Assembly (NCBI GenBank): GCA_964483775.1
Contig: CAZADA010000145.1
Coordinates: 1-5,881 of the forward strand
DNA length: 5,881 nt
Direction: 5' to 3'
Origin: CAZADA01 sp964483775
GTDB taxonomy: Bacteria; Pseudomonadota; Alphaproteobacteria; Caulobacterales; Maricaulaceae
The notes beneath the pieces were generated by a model. The model worked only from the letters and a program-made list of their open reading frames with translations. It did not search any database and was not told the DNA's origin. The position numbers and the translations under genes were made by a program. This document shows, one piece after another, positions 1 to 5,586 of this stretch (its first letter is position 1; every line of letters begins with the position of its first letter).

Positions 1-668
1 ACCTCGTCGGCGCGTTCCACCAGCCGCGTCTGGTGCTCGCCGACACCGACGTGCTGAGCACGCTGAGCGATGCTGATCTGCGCGCCGGCTTCGCCGAGAT
101 CATCAAAATCGCTGCGATGCGCGACGCCGACATCTTCACCTGGTTGGAGGCGCACGGCGAAGCGGTGTTGGCGCGCAGCCCAGCGGCCTTGACCCAAGCC
201 ATAACCCAAGCCATCCAGCTCAAAGCCGATATCGTCGCCGCCGATGAGCGCGAAGCGGGCGTGCGCGCGCTGTTGAACTTCGGCCACACCTTCGGCCACG
301 CCTTTGAGGCTGAGGCGGCCTACGCCGCTGGTCTCGCCCATGGATTTGCGGTCGCAGCCGGCATGGCGCTCGCCGCGGCGTTCGCCGTCGAGCAAGGCGT
401 GTGCGCTCCAGATGTCTGCACACGGATCACCTCGCTGATCGCCCGATCCGGTCTGCCCACCCACGCCCACGAGTTGGCGGGCGCGCCGTTCAACGCCGAG
501 CGCATTTTGACGCGCATGCAACACGACAAAAAGGTCGCCGAGGGTCGCGTTCGTCTGATCTTGCCCGAACGGATCGGCGCCGGGCGGATCGTCCCGCTCC
601 CATCCAACACAGACCTGGCTGCATTTCTCGCGGATCGCTTGGAAGCCCCAGCGCCAACGACCACATAG
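1..668 (+). CDS. aroB: 3-dehydroquinate synthase, C-terminal part (5' end outside window)
   Basis: AroB converts DAHP to 3-dehydroquinate, the second step of the cytoplasmic shikimate pathway, using NAD and a divalent metal. About 221 C-terminal residues are visible. The reading frame is open from base 3, and bases 1-2 complete an earlier codon, so the gene starts upstream; the family is usually about 360-380 residues. The fragment opens with LVGAFHQPRLVLADTDVL, typical of the mid-protein region. It then has the FAEIIK segment, the NFGHTFGHAFE motif and the later AHGFAVAAGM segment. From family knowledge the Glu of FAEIIK, the first His of NFGHT and the His of AHGFA should be the metal ligands, and all are present. 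The stop codon TAG is 4 nt before the next gene, so the two are probably cotranscribed. Nothing looks damaged. Assignment is by motif recognition and is very secure. Confidence 0.96.
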   Translation, partial: LVGAFHQPRLVLADTDVLSTLSDADLRAGFAEIIKIAAMRDADIFTWLEAHGEAVLARSPAALTQAITQAIQLKADIVAADEREAGVRALLNFGHTFGHAFEAEAAYAAGLAHGFAVAAGMALAAAFAVEQGVCAPDVCTRITSLIARSGLPTHAHELAGAPFNAERILTRMQHDKKVAEGRVRLILPERIGAGRIVPLPSNTDLAAFLADRLEAPAPTTT

Positions 669-672
669 TGGA

Positions 673-1950
673 ATGACCATGGCTGACCTGTTGCTGATCC
701 CCATCGTTATTTTCCTTCTGGCGTTGTCCGGCTTTTTTTCGGGCTCAGAGACCGCGCTGACCGCCGCCTCGCGCGCGCGCATGTTGGCGTTGCAAAAGGA
801 CGGGCACACAACAGCCGGCCGCGTCATGACGCTGCGCGACCAACCCGAAAAGCTCATCGGCGCGATCTTGTTGGGCAACAATGTCGTGAACATTTTGGCC
901 ACGCTGCTCGCCGGGCGCGCCATTGCGGCGCTGTTCCCCGGCGCCTTAGGCGTGTTGCTGGCCACCGTGGTCATGACGCTGTTGGTGCTTGTGTTCGCTG
1001 AGGTCCTGCCCAAGACCTACGCCATCGCCAACGCCGACCGCATGGCCATGGCCGTGTCGGGTCCCATCGCCATGGTGACGCGGATTTTGAGCCCGCTGGT
1101 GTTGAGCGTGCAGTTTGTCGTGGGAGCCACGTTGAAGCTGGTCGGCGTGAAAGCCTTCGATAACCCGCTGTCGCCTCACGATGAGATCCGCGGCGCCATC
1201 GACCTGCACCACCAAGAAGGCGCGGTGGATCAATCGGATCGCCAAATGCTCGGCGGCATCCTCGACCTGCGCGATTTGACGGTTGGGGACGTCATGGTGC
1301 ATCGCACATCCATGGAAATGATCGACGTCAGTCAACCGGTGCCCGCCATCATCACCCAGGCCCTGGACAGCCGCTACACGCGTATTCCGTTGTGGCAAGG
1401 CGATGCTGAGAACATTGTCGGGGTGCTGCACGCCAAGGACGTCTCGCGCGCCATCGGCTCGGCCCATGGCGATCTGTCGCGCGTCACCCTACAAGAGTTG
1501 TCGCGCGAGGCCTGGTTCGTACCCGAGACCACCAGCTTGTTCGAACAGCTCAACGCCTTTCGGGCCAAGCGCGAGCATTTCGCGCTAGTGGTGGACGAGT
1601 ACGGCGCCCTCATGGGCCTGGTGACCCTTGAAGACATTCTGGAAGAGATCGTGGGCGAAATCGAAGACGAACATGACGAACCCCTCGAAGGGGTGGAGAA
1701 ACACGCCGACGGCTCGCTCACCGTGGCTGGCGCGGTGACGATCCGCGACCTCAACCGCGAAATGGGCTGGGACTTGCCAGACGACGAAGCCGTGACCGTC
1801 GCCGGCCTTGTGATCCACGAAGCCCAGACCATTCCCGAGATCGGTCAGACCTTCGCCTTCTATGAGCGCCGCTTTGAAATCCTTGACCGCGAGCGCAACC
1901 AAATCACCCGGCTGCGCGTGCGGATGATCCCCGTCCCCCAAGCGCCATGA
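673..1950 (+). CDS. CNNM/CorC (HlyC/CorC) family membrane protein with CBS pair
   Basis: This is a 425-residue inner-membrane protein of the family linked to Mg2+/divalent cation transport or export. The older 'hemolysin' label is misleading. The DUF21/CNNM domain (about residues 5-155) carries four hydrophobic segments (about 6-22, 62-85, 91-112, 125-150). It has the conserved SGSETALTA (23-31), GNNVVNI (68-74) and FAEVLPK (108-114) motifs that form the polar, ion-binding core in this family. A tandem CBS pair follows (about 203-325, with DVMVHR and YTRIPLW), which usually senses adenine nucleotide. A C-terminal CorC_HlyC domain ends the protein (about 341-420). The length fits a full-sized member. 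ATG 673 is chosen because it lies 4 nt after aroB; an in-frame ATG at 679 is possible, and neither has a strong Shine-Dalgarno, only a GTGGA stretch. The stop overlaps the next start as ATGA, which suggests translational coupling. The exact substrate cannot be read from sequence. Confidence 0.93.
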   Translation: MTMADLLLIPIVIFLLALSGFFSGSETALTAASRARMLALQKDGHTTAGRVMTLRDQPEKLIGAILLGNNVVNILATLLAGRAIAALFPGALGVLLATVVMTLLVLVFAEVLPKTYAIANADRMAMAVSGPIAMVTRILSPLVLSVQFVVGATLKLVGVKAFDNPLSPHDEIRGAIDLHHQEGAVDQSDRQMLGGILDLRDLTVGDVMVHRTSMEMIDVSQPVPAIITQALDSRYTRIPLWQGDAENIVGVLHAKDVSRAIGSAHGDLSRVTLQELSREAWFVPETTSLFEQLNAFRAKREHFALVVDEYGALMGLVTLEDILEEIVGEIEDEHDEPLEGVEKHADGSLTVAGAVTIRDLNREMGWDLPDDEAVTVAGLVIHEAQTIPEIGQTFAFYERRFEILDRERNQITRLRVRMIPVPQAP

Positions 1951-3107
1951 CCACACCGCCCGCCAAATACGACTCGCCAACGCCCGACCACGTCGACCTG
2001 CTGATCGTCGGAGCCGGATTTGCCGGCCTAGCGGCCGCGCGCGCGGCGGCGTTGCGGGGCCTGTCCGTGGTCGTCGCCGAGGCCAAGCCCGAAGTGGGCG
2101 CCAAGCTGCACACCACCGGCATCTTGGTGAAAGAAGCGCAAGACTGCCTGGACGTCCCCGCCCATTTGACGCGGCGCATTGAGAAAGTGCGCTTGTACGG
2201 CCCCTCGCGCCGCGCCGTCGATCTTGACGCACGCGATGGCTACTTCCTCACCACCGACACAGCCGGCGTCTTGCGCTGGATGGCGGACGAGGCGGAGCGG
2301 GCTGGCGTGCGCGTCTGGACAAACGCCCGCTTTACCGGCGCTGAGCGCACATCCGCCGGCGTTGCAGCTCACATCGGCGGCCAGAGCCTACGCGCACGGT
2401 GGCTGATCGGCGCGGACGGCGCGCGCAGCCGCGTCGCCAAAAGCTTCGGCCTCGGCGCGAACAAGCGGATGCTGCTGGGCCTTGAGCGCGAATACGCCGG
2501 ACACGGCTCACTCGACCCCGACTATTTGCACTGTGTGCTCGACCGGCGTTTGGCGCCAGGCTATCTGGGCTGGGCCTGCGTTGGCCCTGCGGTCACCCAA
2601 GTCGGTCTTGCCGTGAGCCATGGACGCAAGCCGGTTCTTGGTCCGTTTGCGGACGAAATCTGCGACCGGTTTGGTCTTGACTCCGACGCGATCGTGGAAC
2701 GCCGCGCAGGCCCGATCCCATGTGGCGGCCTCGTCAAACCCTGGGCGGCGCCGAACGTCACTCTTATCGGCGACGCGGCGGGCTGGGTGTCCCCCCTCAC
2801 CGCCGGCGGCATTCGCTTAGCCGTGGAGCTCGGCCGCAAAGCGGGCCAAGCGACGGCGGACCACCTGGCCGGGTCCGCGCCCCCTCCGCACGCAGCGCTG
2901 CGGGCGTACTTGCCTCGTTTTGGCGTGAAAAGCGCCCTGCGCTGGTTGGCCGATCACACGCCGGCCAATCTGATCCTCCAAACGGCCTTGGACACCCCGG
3001 CGTTCCGCCTGCTGGCCCGGCGCATTTACTTTCACCATGGCGAGCGGCGCGGCCCCGCCGCCGATCGCACGGCCGCCCTCGCGCTAAAGACAGACCAAAG
3101 CCGCTAG
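1947..3107 (+). CDS. FAD-dependent oxidoreductase, geranylgeranyl reductase/FixC-like family
   Basis: This 386-residue flavoprotein has an N-terminal Rossmann fold with the dinucleotide motif GAGFAG (22-27) and an acidic residue, E45, closing the second strand, where the FAD ribose is normally bound. The mid-protein GADGARSR segment (155-162) and the late GDAAGWVSPLTAGGI segment (275-289) are the second and third FAD-contact motifs of the PHBH/geranylgeranyl-reductase superfamily. The 'SPLTAGGI' wording favours the geranylgeranyl-reductase/FixC branch, whose members reduce isoprenoid double bonds or pass electrons to quinones. The substrate here is unknown. No signal peptide or clear membrane helix is visible, though the C-terminal third is hydrophobic in places (about 328-360) and could touch the membrane. 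The start overlaps the CorC-like stop by 4 nt. The end shares CTAG with the bolA stop on the other strand. Confidence 0.88.
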   Translation: MTTPPAKYDSPTPDHVDLLIVGAGFAGLAAARAAALRGLSVVVAEAKPEVGAKLHTTGILVKEAQDCLDVPAHLTRRIEKVRLYGPSRRAVDLDARDGYFLTTDTAGVLRWMADEAERAGVRVWTNARFTGAERTSAGVAAHIGGQSLRARWLIGADGARSRVAKSFGLGANKRMLLGLEREYAGHGSLDPDYLHCVLDRRLAPGYLGWACVGPAVTQVGLAVSHGRKPVLGPFADEICDRFGLDSDAIVERRAGPIPCGGLVKPWAAPNVTLIGDAAGWVSPLTAGGIRLAVELGRKAGQATADHLAGSAPPPHAALRAYLPRFGVKSALRWLADHTPANLILQTALDTPAFRLLARRIYFHHGERRGPAADRTAALALKTDQSR

Positions 3108-3391
3108 TCTTCACCCGGGGCCAACAGCTTGAGACGCAGAGCGTGCAAACCGCGCTCGAACTCCTCACTGAGCGCTGCATGCACCAAGCGATGACGATCG
3201 ATTCGGCTCAAACCGACGAACGCATCGGAGACAGCCTCAACCGCGTAGTGGGTCTGTCCGCCGGGCGCAGCGCCGGCGTGACCGGCATGCAGGTGACTTT
3301 CATCCAAGATCTCAAGGCGTAAGGGCGCTAGGGCCTCGCGCAACGTTGCGTCCATGCGCACGGCGCGATCACGAGCATTTTCATCCATCAT
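3104..3391 (-). CDS. bolA: BolA family protein
   Basis: This 95-residue small cytoplasmic protein has the class II KH-like BolA fold. BolA proteins pair with monothiol glutaredoxins around a [2Fe-2S] cluster and act in iron-sulfur traffic, and in some bacteria in stress or envelope regulation. Visible signature elements are DESHLHAGH (30-38), the GGQTHY strand (44-49), FVGLSRIDRHRLVHAAL (58-74) and the terminal LHAL (82-85). The His in LHAL is the nearly invariant cluster/metal ligand, and the histidine-rich DESHLHAGH stretch is where BolA proteins show the S-H-x-H pattern. The first of two adjacent ATG codons (3391 and 3388) is taken. A GGAG Shine-Dalgarno (complement of 3398-3401) is 6 nt from the first and 9 nt from the second, so either could be used. 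It runs opposite to both neighbours, convergent with the oxidoreductase and divergent from the J-domain gene. Confidence 0.93.
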   Translation of the reverse strand: MMDENARDRAVRMDATLREALAPLRLEILDESHLHAGHAGAAPGGQTHYAVEAVSDAFVGLSRIDRHRLVHAALSEEFERGLHALRLKLLAPGED

Positions 3392-3397
3392 TCACCA

Positions 3398-3401
3398 CTC
3401 C
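3398..3401 (-). promoter_or_regulatory. Ribosome binding site of bolA
   Basis: On the minus strand the sequence reads GGAG followed by TGGTGA and then ATGATG. The spacing is 6 nt to the first ATG and 9 nt to the second, so the site supports a start in this pair but does not decide between them. Confidence 0.6.
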
Positions 3402-3416
3402 AGCCGCCAGGCCGGC

Positions 3417-3422
3417 TGTCAA
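3417..3422 (-). promoter_or_regulatory. Perfect TTGACA hexamer upstream of bolA, possible -35
   Basis: The complement of TGTCAA is an exact sigma-70-type -35 hexamer directed toward bolA. At 16-18 nt spacing the candidate -10 positions read GAGTGG, AGTGGT or GTGGTG, none convincing. A start site there would fall at the bolA ATG and leave its Shine-Dalgarno untranscribed. A second weaker pair upstream, TTGAAC (3478 to 3473) and AACTAT (3455 to 3450) with a 17 nt spacer, would give a leader of roughly 50 nt containing the Shine-Dalgarno. One of these probably belongs to the bolA promoter, but I cannot tell which. Confidence 0.25.
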
Positions 3423-3425
3423 GGA

Positions 3426-3454
3426 TTGTTCGGCAGCCCAACGCTCACCATAGT
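3426..3454 (+). promoter_or_regulatory. Candidate promoter of the J-domain gene
   Basis: TTGTTC (3426-3431) and CATAGT (3449-3454) are separated by 17 nt and match sigma-70 consensus at 3 and 4 of 6 positions. The -10 ends 7 nt before ATG 3462, so transcription would begin at or within a base or two of the start codon. The two elements lie inside the 70 bp divergent spacer between bolA and the J-domain gene, where a forward promoter is required. The match is modest. Confidence 0.35.
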
Positions 3455-3461
3455 TGCCCGC

Positions 3462-4085
3462 ATGGATCACGCGTTCAAATACAAACCGCGCTTTGTCGAC
3501 ATCCGGATCAAGCCGCCCGAAGAGGAAGCCAAAAAGGCGGAGGCGGAGAAGACCTGTGATTGGGCGGGCTGCAACGGGCCGGGCGAGTGCCGCGCCCCCA
3601 TGGGCCCTGACCGTCTCGACGATCATTACTATTTCTGTCCGGCCCACGCCGCGGCGTACAACAAAAATTGGAACTTCTTCGCCGAGATGAGCGATGCTGA
3701 GGTCGCCGCCTTCCAAAGCGCATCCATGCTTGGCGGTCGCCCAACCTGGCAAATGAACTCGGGCGCGCGCCTGCGAGACGCCGCCACCAAGGCCAAGCGC
3801 GGCTTTCAGAACGGTTTCGCCGATCCGTTCGGCGTGTTTGCCGATGGCGACAAGACCGTCAAATCGGCGGAACCGCGTCGCCGCAAGCTTGGCCGTTTGG
3901 AGGCGCGGGCGCTGGACACGCTGGGCCTGGAGGAGACCGCGGACGCCAAAGCCGTGCGGATTCGGTATGCCGAATTGGTCAAAGTCTACCACCCCGACAT
4001 GAATGGCGGCGACCGCAGCAGCGAACAGCGCCTGCAGCAAGTGATCGAAGCCTATCAAATGCTCAAAAAAGCCGGTATGGCCTGA
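3462..4085 (+). CDS. J-domain (DnaJ-like) protein with N-terminal Cys/His module
   Basis: This is a 207-residue cytoplasmic co-chaperone-like protein. The J domain is at the C-terminus (about 148-207) and holds the catalytic HPD (177-179) that stimulates DnaK ATPase. It is preceded by the basic helix VRIRYAELVKVY and followed by a helix ending in EAYQMLKKAG. This is the reverse of canonical DnaJ, and the G/F region and four-repeat zinc domain are absent. The N-terminal half has C32, C37, C43, C59 and H62 in a CDWAGC...GEC...FCPAH arrangement that could bind a metal, then a RPTW motif (93-96), as I recall from related alphaproteobacterial proteins. The frame is open to an ATG at 3354, but that would run through bolA. 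ATG 3462 gives the MDHAFKYKPRF start expected of the family and is chosen. No Shine-Dalgarno precedes it. It diverges from bolA; in related genomes it commonly lies next to cobS, which suggests a shared metal-related role (inference). Confidence 0.9.
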   Translation: MDHAFKYKPRFVDIRIKPPEEEAKKAEAEKTCDWAGCNGPGECRAPMGPDRLDDHYYFCPAHAAAYNKNWNFFAEMSDAEVAAFQSASMLGGRPTWQMNSGARLRDAATKAKRGFQNGFADPFGVFADGDKTVKSAEPRRRKLGRLEARALDTLGLEETADAKAVRIRYAELVKVYHPDMNGGDRSSEQRLQQVIEAYQMLKKAGMA

Positions 4086-4094
4086 CTCCAAAGA

Positions 4095-4119
4095 GCGTGC
4101 GGGGGATGTTTGCGCACGC
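4095..4119 (+). terminator. Small GC-rich hairpin after the J-domain gene, weak terminator candidate
   Basis: GCGTGCG (4095-4101) and CGCACGC (4113-4119) form a perfect 7 bp stem with an 11 nt loop, starting 10 nt after the J-domain stop. Only three T follow (4124-4126), so it is not a good intrinsic terminator. It could attenuate read-through or be chance in GC-rich sequence. Confidence 0.3.
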
Positions 4120-4155
4120 GCGCCTTTCAGGTAGCTTGGACTGAAAAGGCAGCCT

Positions 4156-4160
4156 AGGGG
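4156..4160 (+). promoter_or_regulatory. Ribosome binding site of the 434-residue membrane protein gene
   Basis: AGGGG lies 8 nt before ATG 4169 and fixes that start. The rest of the 83 bp spacer (4086-4168) holds the hairpin and only a weak promoter-like pair: TTGCGC at 4110-4115 and TAGCTT at 4132-4137, with a 16 nt spacer. Whether this gene has its own promoter or is read from the J-domain gene is unresolved. The start codon is GTATTTGG-free of alternatives nearby: no other in-frame ATG occurs until residue 40. Confidence 0.55.
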
Positions 4161-4168
4161 TTTGCAAT

Positions 4169-5473
4169 ATGGCGGGTGTATTTGGATTGTTTTCGCGCGG
4201 AGCGCGGCGCGCCAAAGGCGCTGCGGCGCGTCAAACCGTGGCCGGCGGCGGTGGCAAGAAAATCGCCGGCGGCGCCGCGGCCAGCATGCTCAGCTCCGGC
4301 CAGCCCGGCGAGCAAGACGCCGCCAGCGGCCCGCCCATCGACATTTCAGGCCAACCCGCCGTTGAGGTATCGGCCACCGTGGTCAATGAGCAGGCTGATG
4401 TCCTCGGTTCGCGCCACACCTTTTTGTTCAAGAACTTCCCGCAACCCCGCTTGCGCGAGCAGGTCGCATCGGAGCTCAGGCTCTCCGAGGCTGAGCATTA
4501 CAAACGCCAATCCCACAAATTTTACTCTGAACCAATCGATATGTTCCCTCGCGATGATTGGTTTTACGAAGATCATGAGAAGGAATTTGTGCGCACAGCG
4601 TTGGGTGTTTCAGACGTCGCCACGGAAACGGACGATGATCACACCAGCATCGACCACACCTTCTATCATAAACTCAGTGAGTTCCGTCAGGTCGTCAACG
4701 ACAACACACGTCGGCTGCTGCTGATCATATGCCCGGAAATTCTGTTGATGATTCTGACGCTGGGCAGTCTGTGGCTGTTCTTTGGGCCTGAGACGCAAGT
4801 TGGCCCCATGCCTTTGCAATGGCTCGGCTTGGGCGTTCTGACACTGGTCGGTTTCGCGATTCAGATGTTCATTTACTACATCTCGTTCGACAACACCCAA
4901 ACGCGTAACACATTGGGCATGAACACATACATCGTGAATAAATTCGCGCGTATTGTTCATAATTTCCAAGAAGCAAAACGCAAGGCGTTGAATATTGAGC
5001 GCGCGATGCGGATGCGCCAGGCGCAACAACTGCAAGATGAGGCTGGAACGTGGACTCTAGCCTACCATTGGCTCGCCACGCGACTGATGCTCAATGGCAT
5101 TCTCATGCGCAACACAACATTCCAGATCTCCCGCAACACAGCTTTTTACAATTTTGGCGGCCAGATTGTGTGTTTAGCGTTGGCCGCACTGGTGATTATG
5201 TGCGGGTATTATATCGGTTCTGCGTTTGGTTCCCCCATGGCGAACTGGATGTACGCCCTCGAGTTGGGTGTGGTGTCGATCATTTACATCATTGTGACGT
5301 ATTACTTTATCGTCGCCGACCCGTTCGCCATGTTCCGCTCCAGTTTGAACGCGGACCAATGGCCGATGTACAACACGATCGGCTACCCGCAATCGGTTGA
5401 GCAGCACGTTGGTGAAGACAAGCTTCAGATCATCACCTTCCGCGATCGCAACCGCGTAGAAACGGGCGATTGA
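4169..5473 (+). CDS. Unrecognised four-helix membrane protein
   Basis: I do not recognise this 434-residue protein. Residues 1-60 are basic then Gly/Ala-rich and low in complexity (MAGVFGLFSRGARRAK, GGGGKK). A soluble region (about 65-180) is acidic and aromatic, with a His/Asp cluster around DDDHTSIDHTFYH (155-167). Four hydrophobic segments follow at about 183-206, 216-240, 330-353 and 361-383. The loops between the first pair and between the last pair are under 12 residues. The central loop (about 241-329) is rich in K/R, with a likely amphipathic helix near 254-300, and the C-terminal tail is about 50 residues. By the positive-inside rule both ends and the central loop are cytoplasmic. 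There is no signal peptide. GC drops sharply inside the gene: 46 of 60 bases in 4261-4320, 26 of 60 in 4501-4560, 22 of 60 in 4921-4980. It lies between the J-domain gene and cobS. A good Shine-Dalgarno and an intact long frame make it a real gene; its function is unknown. Confidence 0.88.
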   Translation: MAGVFGLFSRGARRAKGAAARQTVAGGGGKKIAGGAAASMLSSGQPGEQDAASGPPIDISGQPAVEVSATVVNEQADVLGSRHTFLFKNFPQPRLREQVASELRLSEAEHYKRQSHKFYSEPIDMFPRDDWFYEDHEKEFVRTALGVSDVATETDDDHTSIDHTFYHKLSEFRQVVNDNTRRLLLIICPEILLMILTLGSLWLFFGPETQVGPMPLQWLGLGVLTLVGFAIQMFIYYISFDNTQTRNTLGMNTYIVNKFARIVHNFQEAKRKALNIERAMRMRQAQQLQDEAGTWTLAYHWLATRLMLNGILMRNTTFQISRNTAFYNFGGQIVCLALAALVIMCGYYIGSAFGSPMANWMYALELGVVSIIYIIVTYYFIVADPFAMFRSSLNADQWPMYNTIGYPQSVEQHVGEDKLQIITFRDRNRVETGD

Positions 5474-5479
5474 TCGCCC
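5464..5479 (+). other. Hairpin spanning the stop codon of the membrane protein gene
   Basis: GGGCGAT (5464-5470) and ATCGCCC (5473-5479) are exact inverse complements around the TGA stop (5471-5473). In RNA this gives a 6 bp stem with a TTGA loop. No T-run follows, so it is not a classical terminator. It could protect the 3' end of the mRNA or be coincidental. Confidence 0.3.
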
Positions 5480-5572
5480 ACAGAGCGCCAAAACCGCCCG
5501 ACGATGCGCCGCGCCAACAGTCCAGCGCCCCGTTGACGTGAACCGCGATGCGCTGCAGGCCTTGGCGCGCAA

Positions 5573-5577
5573 AGGAG
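5573..5577 (+). promoter_or_regulatory. Ribosome binding site of cobS
   Basis: AGGAG within AAAGGAGATC lies 9 nt before ATG 5587 and decides that start over an in-frame ATG at 5548, which has no comparable site. The spacer 5474-5586 also holds a TTGACG hexamer (5533-5538) that could be a -35 element, but no acceptable -10 lies 16-18 nt downstream, so a separate cobS promoter is not established. Confidence 0.75.
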
Positions 5578-5586
5578 ATCCTCGTC

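Noticed and set aside
946..1467. 173-codon minus-strand frame inside the CorC-like gene
   Set aside because: It is a GC-rich shadow frame, His-rich and without domains, opposite a gene with full DUF21 and CBS content.
2720..3322. 200-codon plus-strand frame running across the oxidoreductase end and bolA
   Set aside because: It overlaps two well-supported genes and its translation is Arg/Pro/Ala-rich shadow sequence.
3401..3438. Competing short inverted repeats (CAGCCG/CGGCTG and GGCTG/CAGCC) in the divergent spacer
   Set aside because: Stems of 5-6 bp in GC-rich sequence are expected by chance and no riboswitch-like architecture is visible.
3354..3461. Upstream 36-codon extension of the J-domain frame from ATG 3354
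   Set aside because: It would overlap the start of bolA and remove the promoter spacer, and its translation has no family resemblance. The protein starting at 3462 has the expected N-terminus.
3381..4091. 236-codon open frame on the minus strand across the J-domain gene
   Set aside because: It is the antisense shadow of a gene with clear J-domain and Cys/His motifs; its own translation shows no recognisable domain.
5533..5538. TTGACG hexamer upstream of cobS as a promoter
   Set aside because: No acceptable -10 sequence lies at 16-18 nt, so it is noted only in the cobS ribosome binding site entry.
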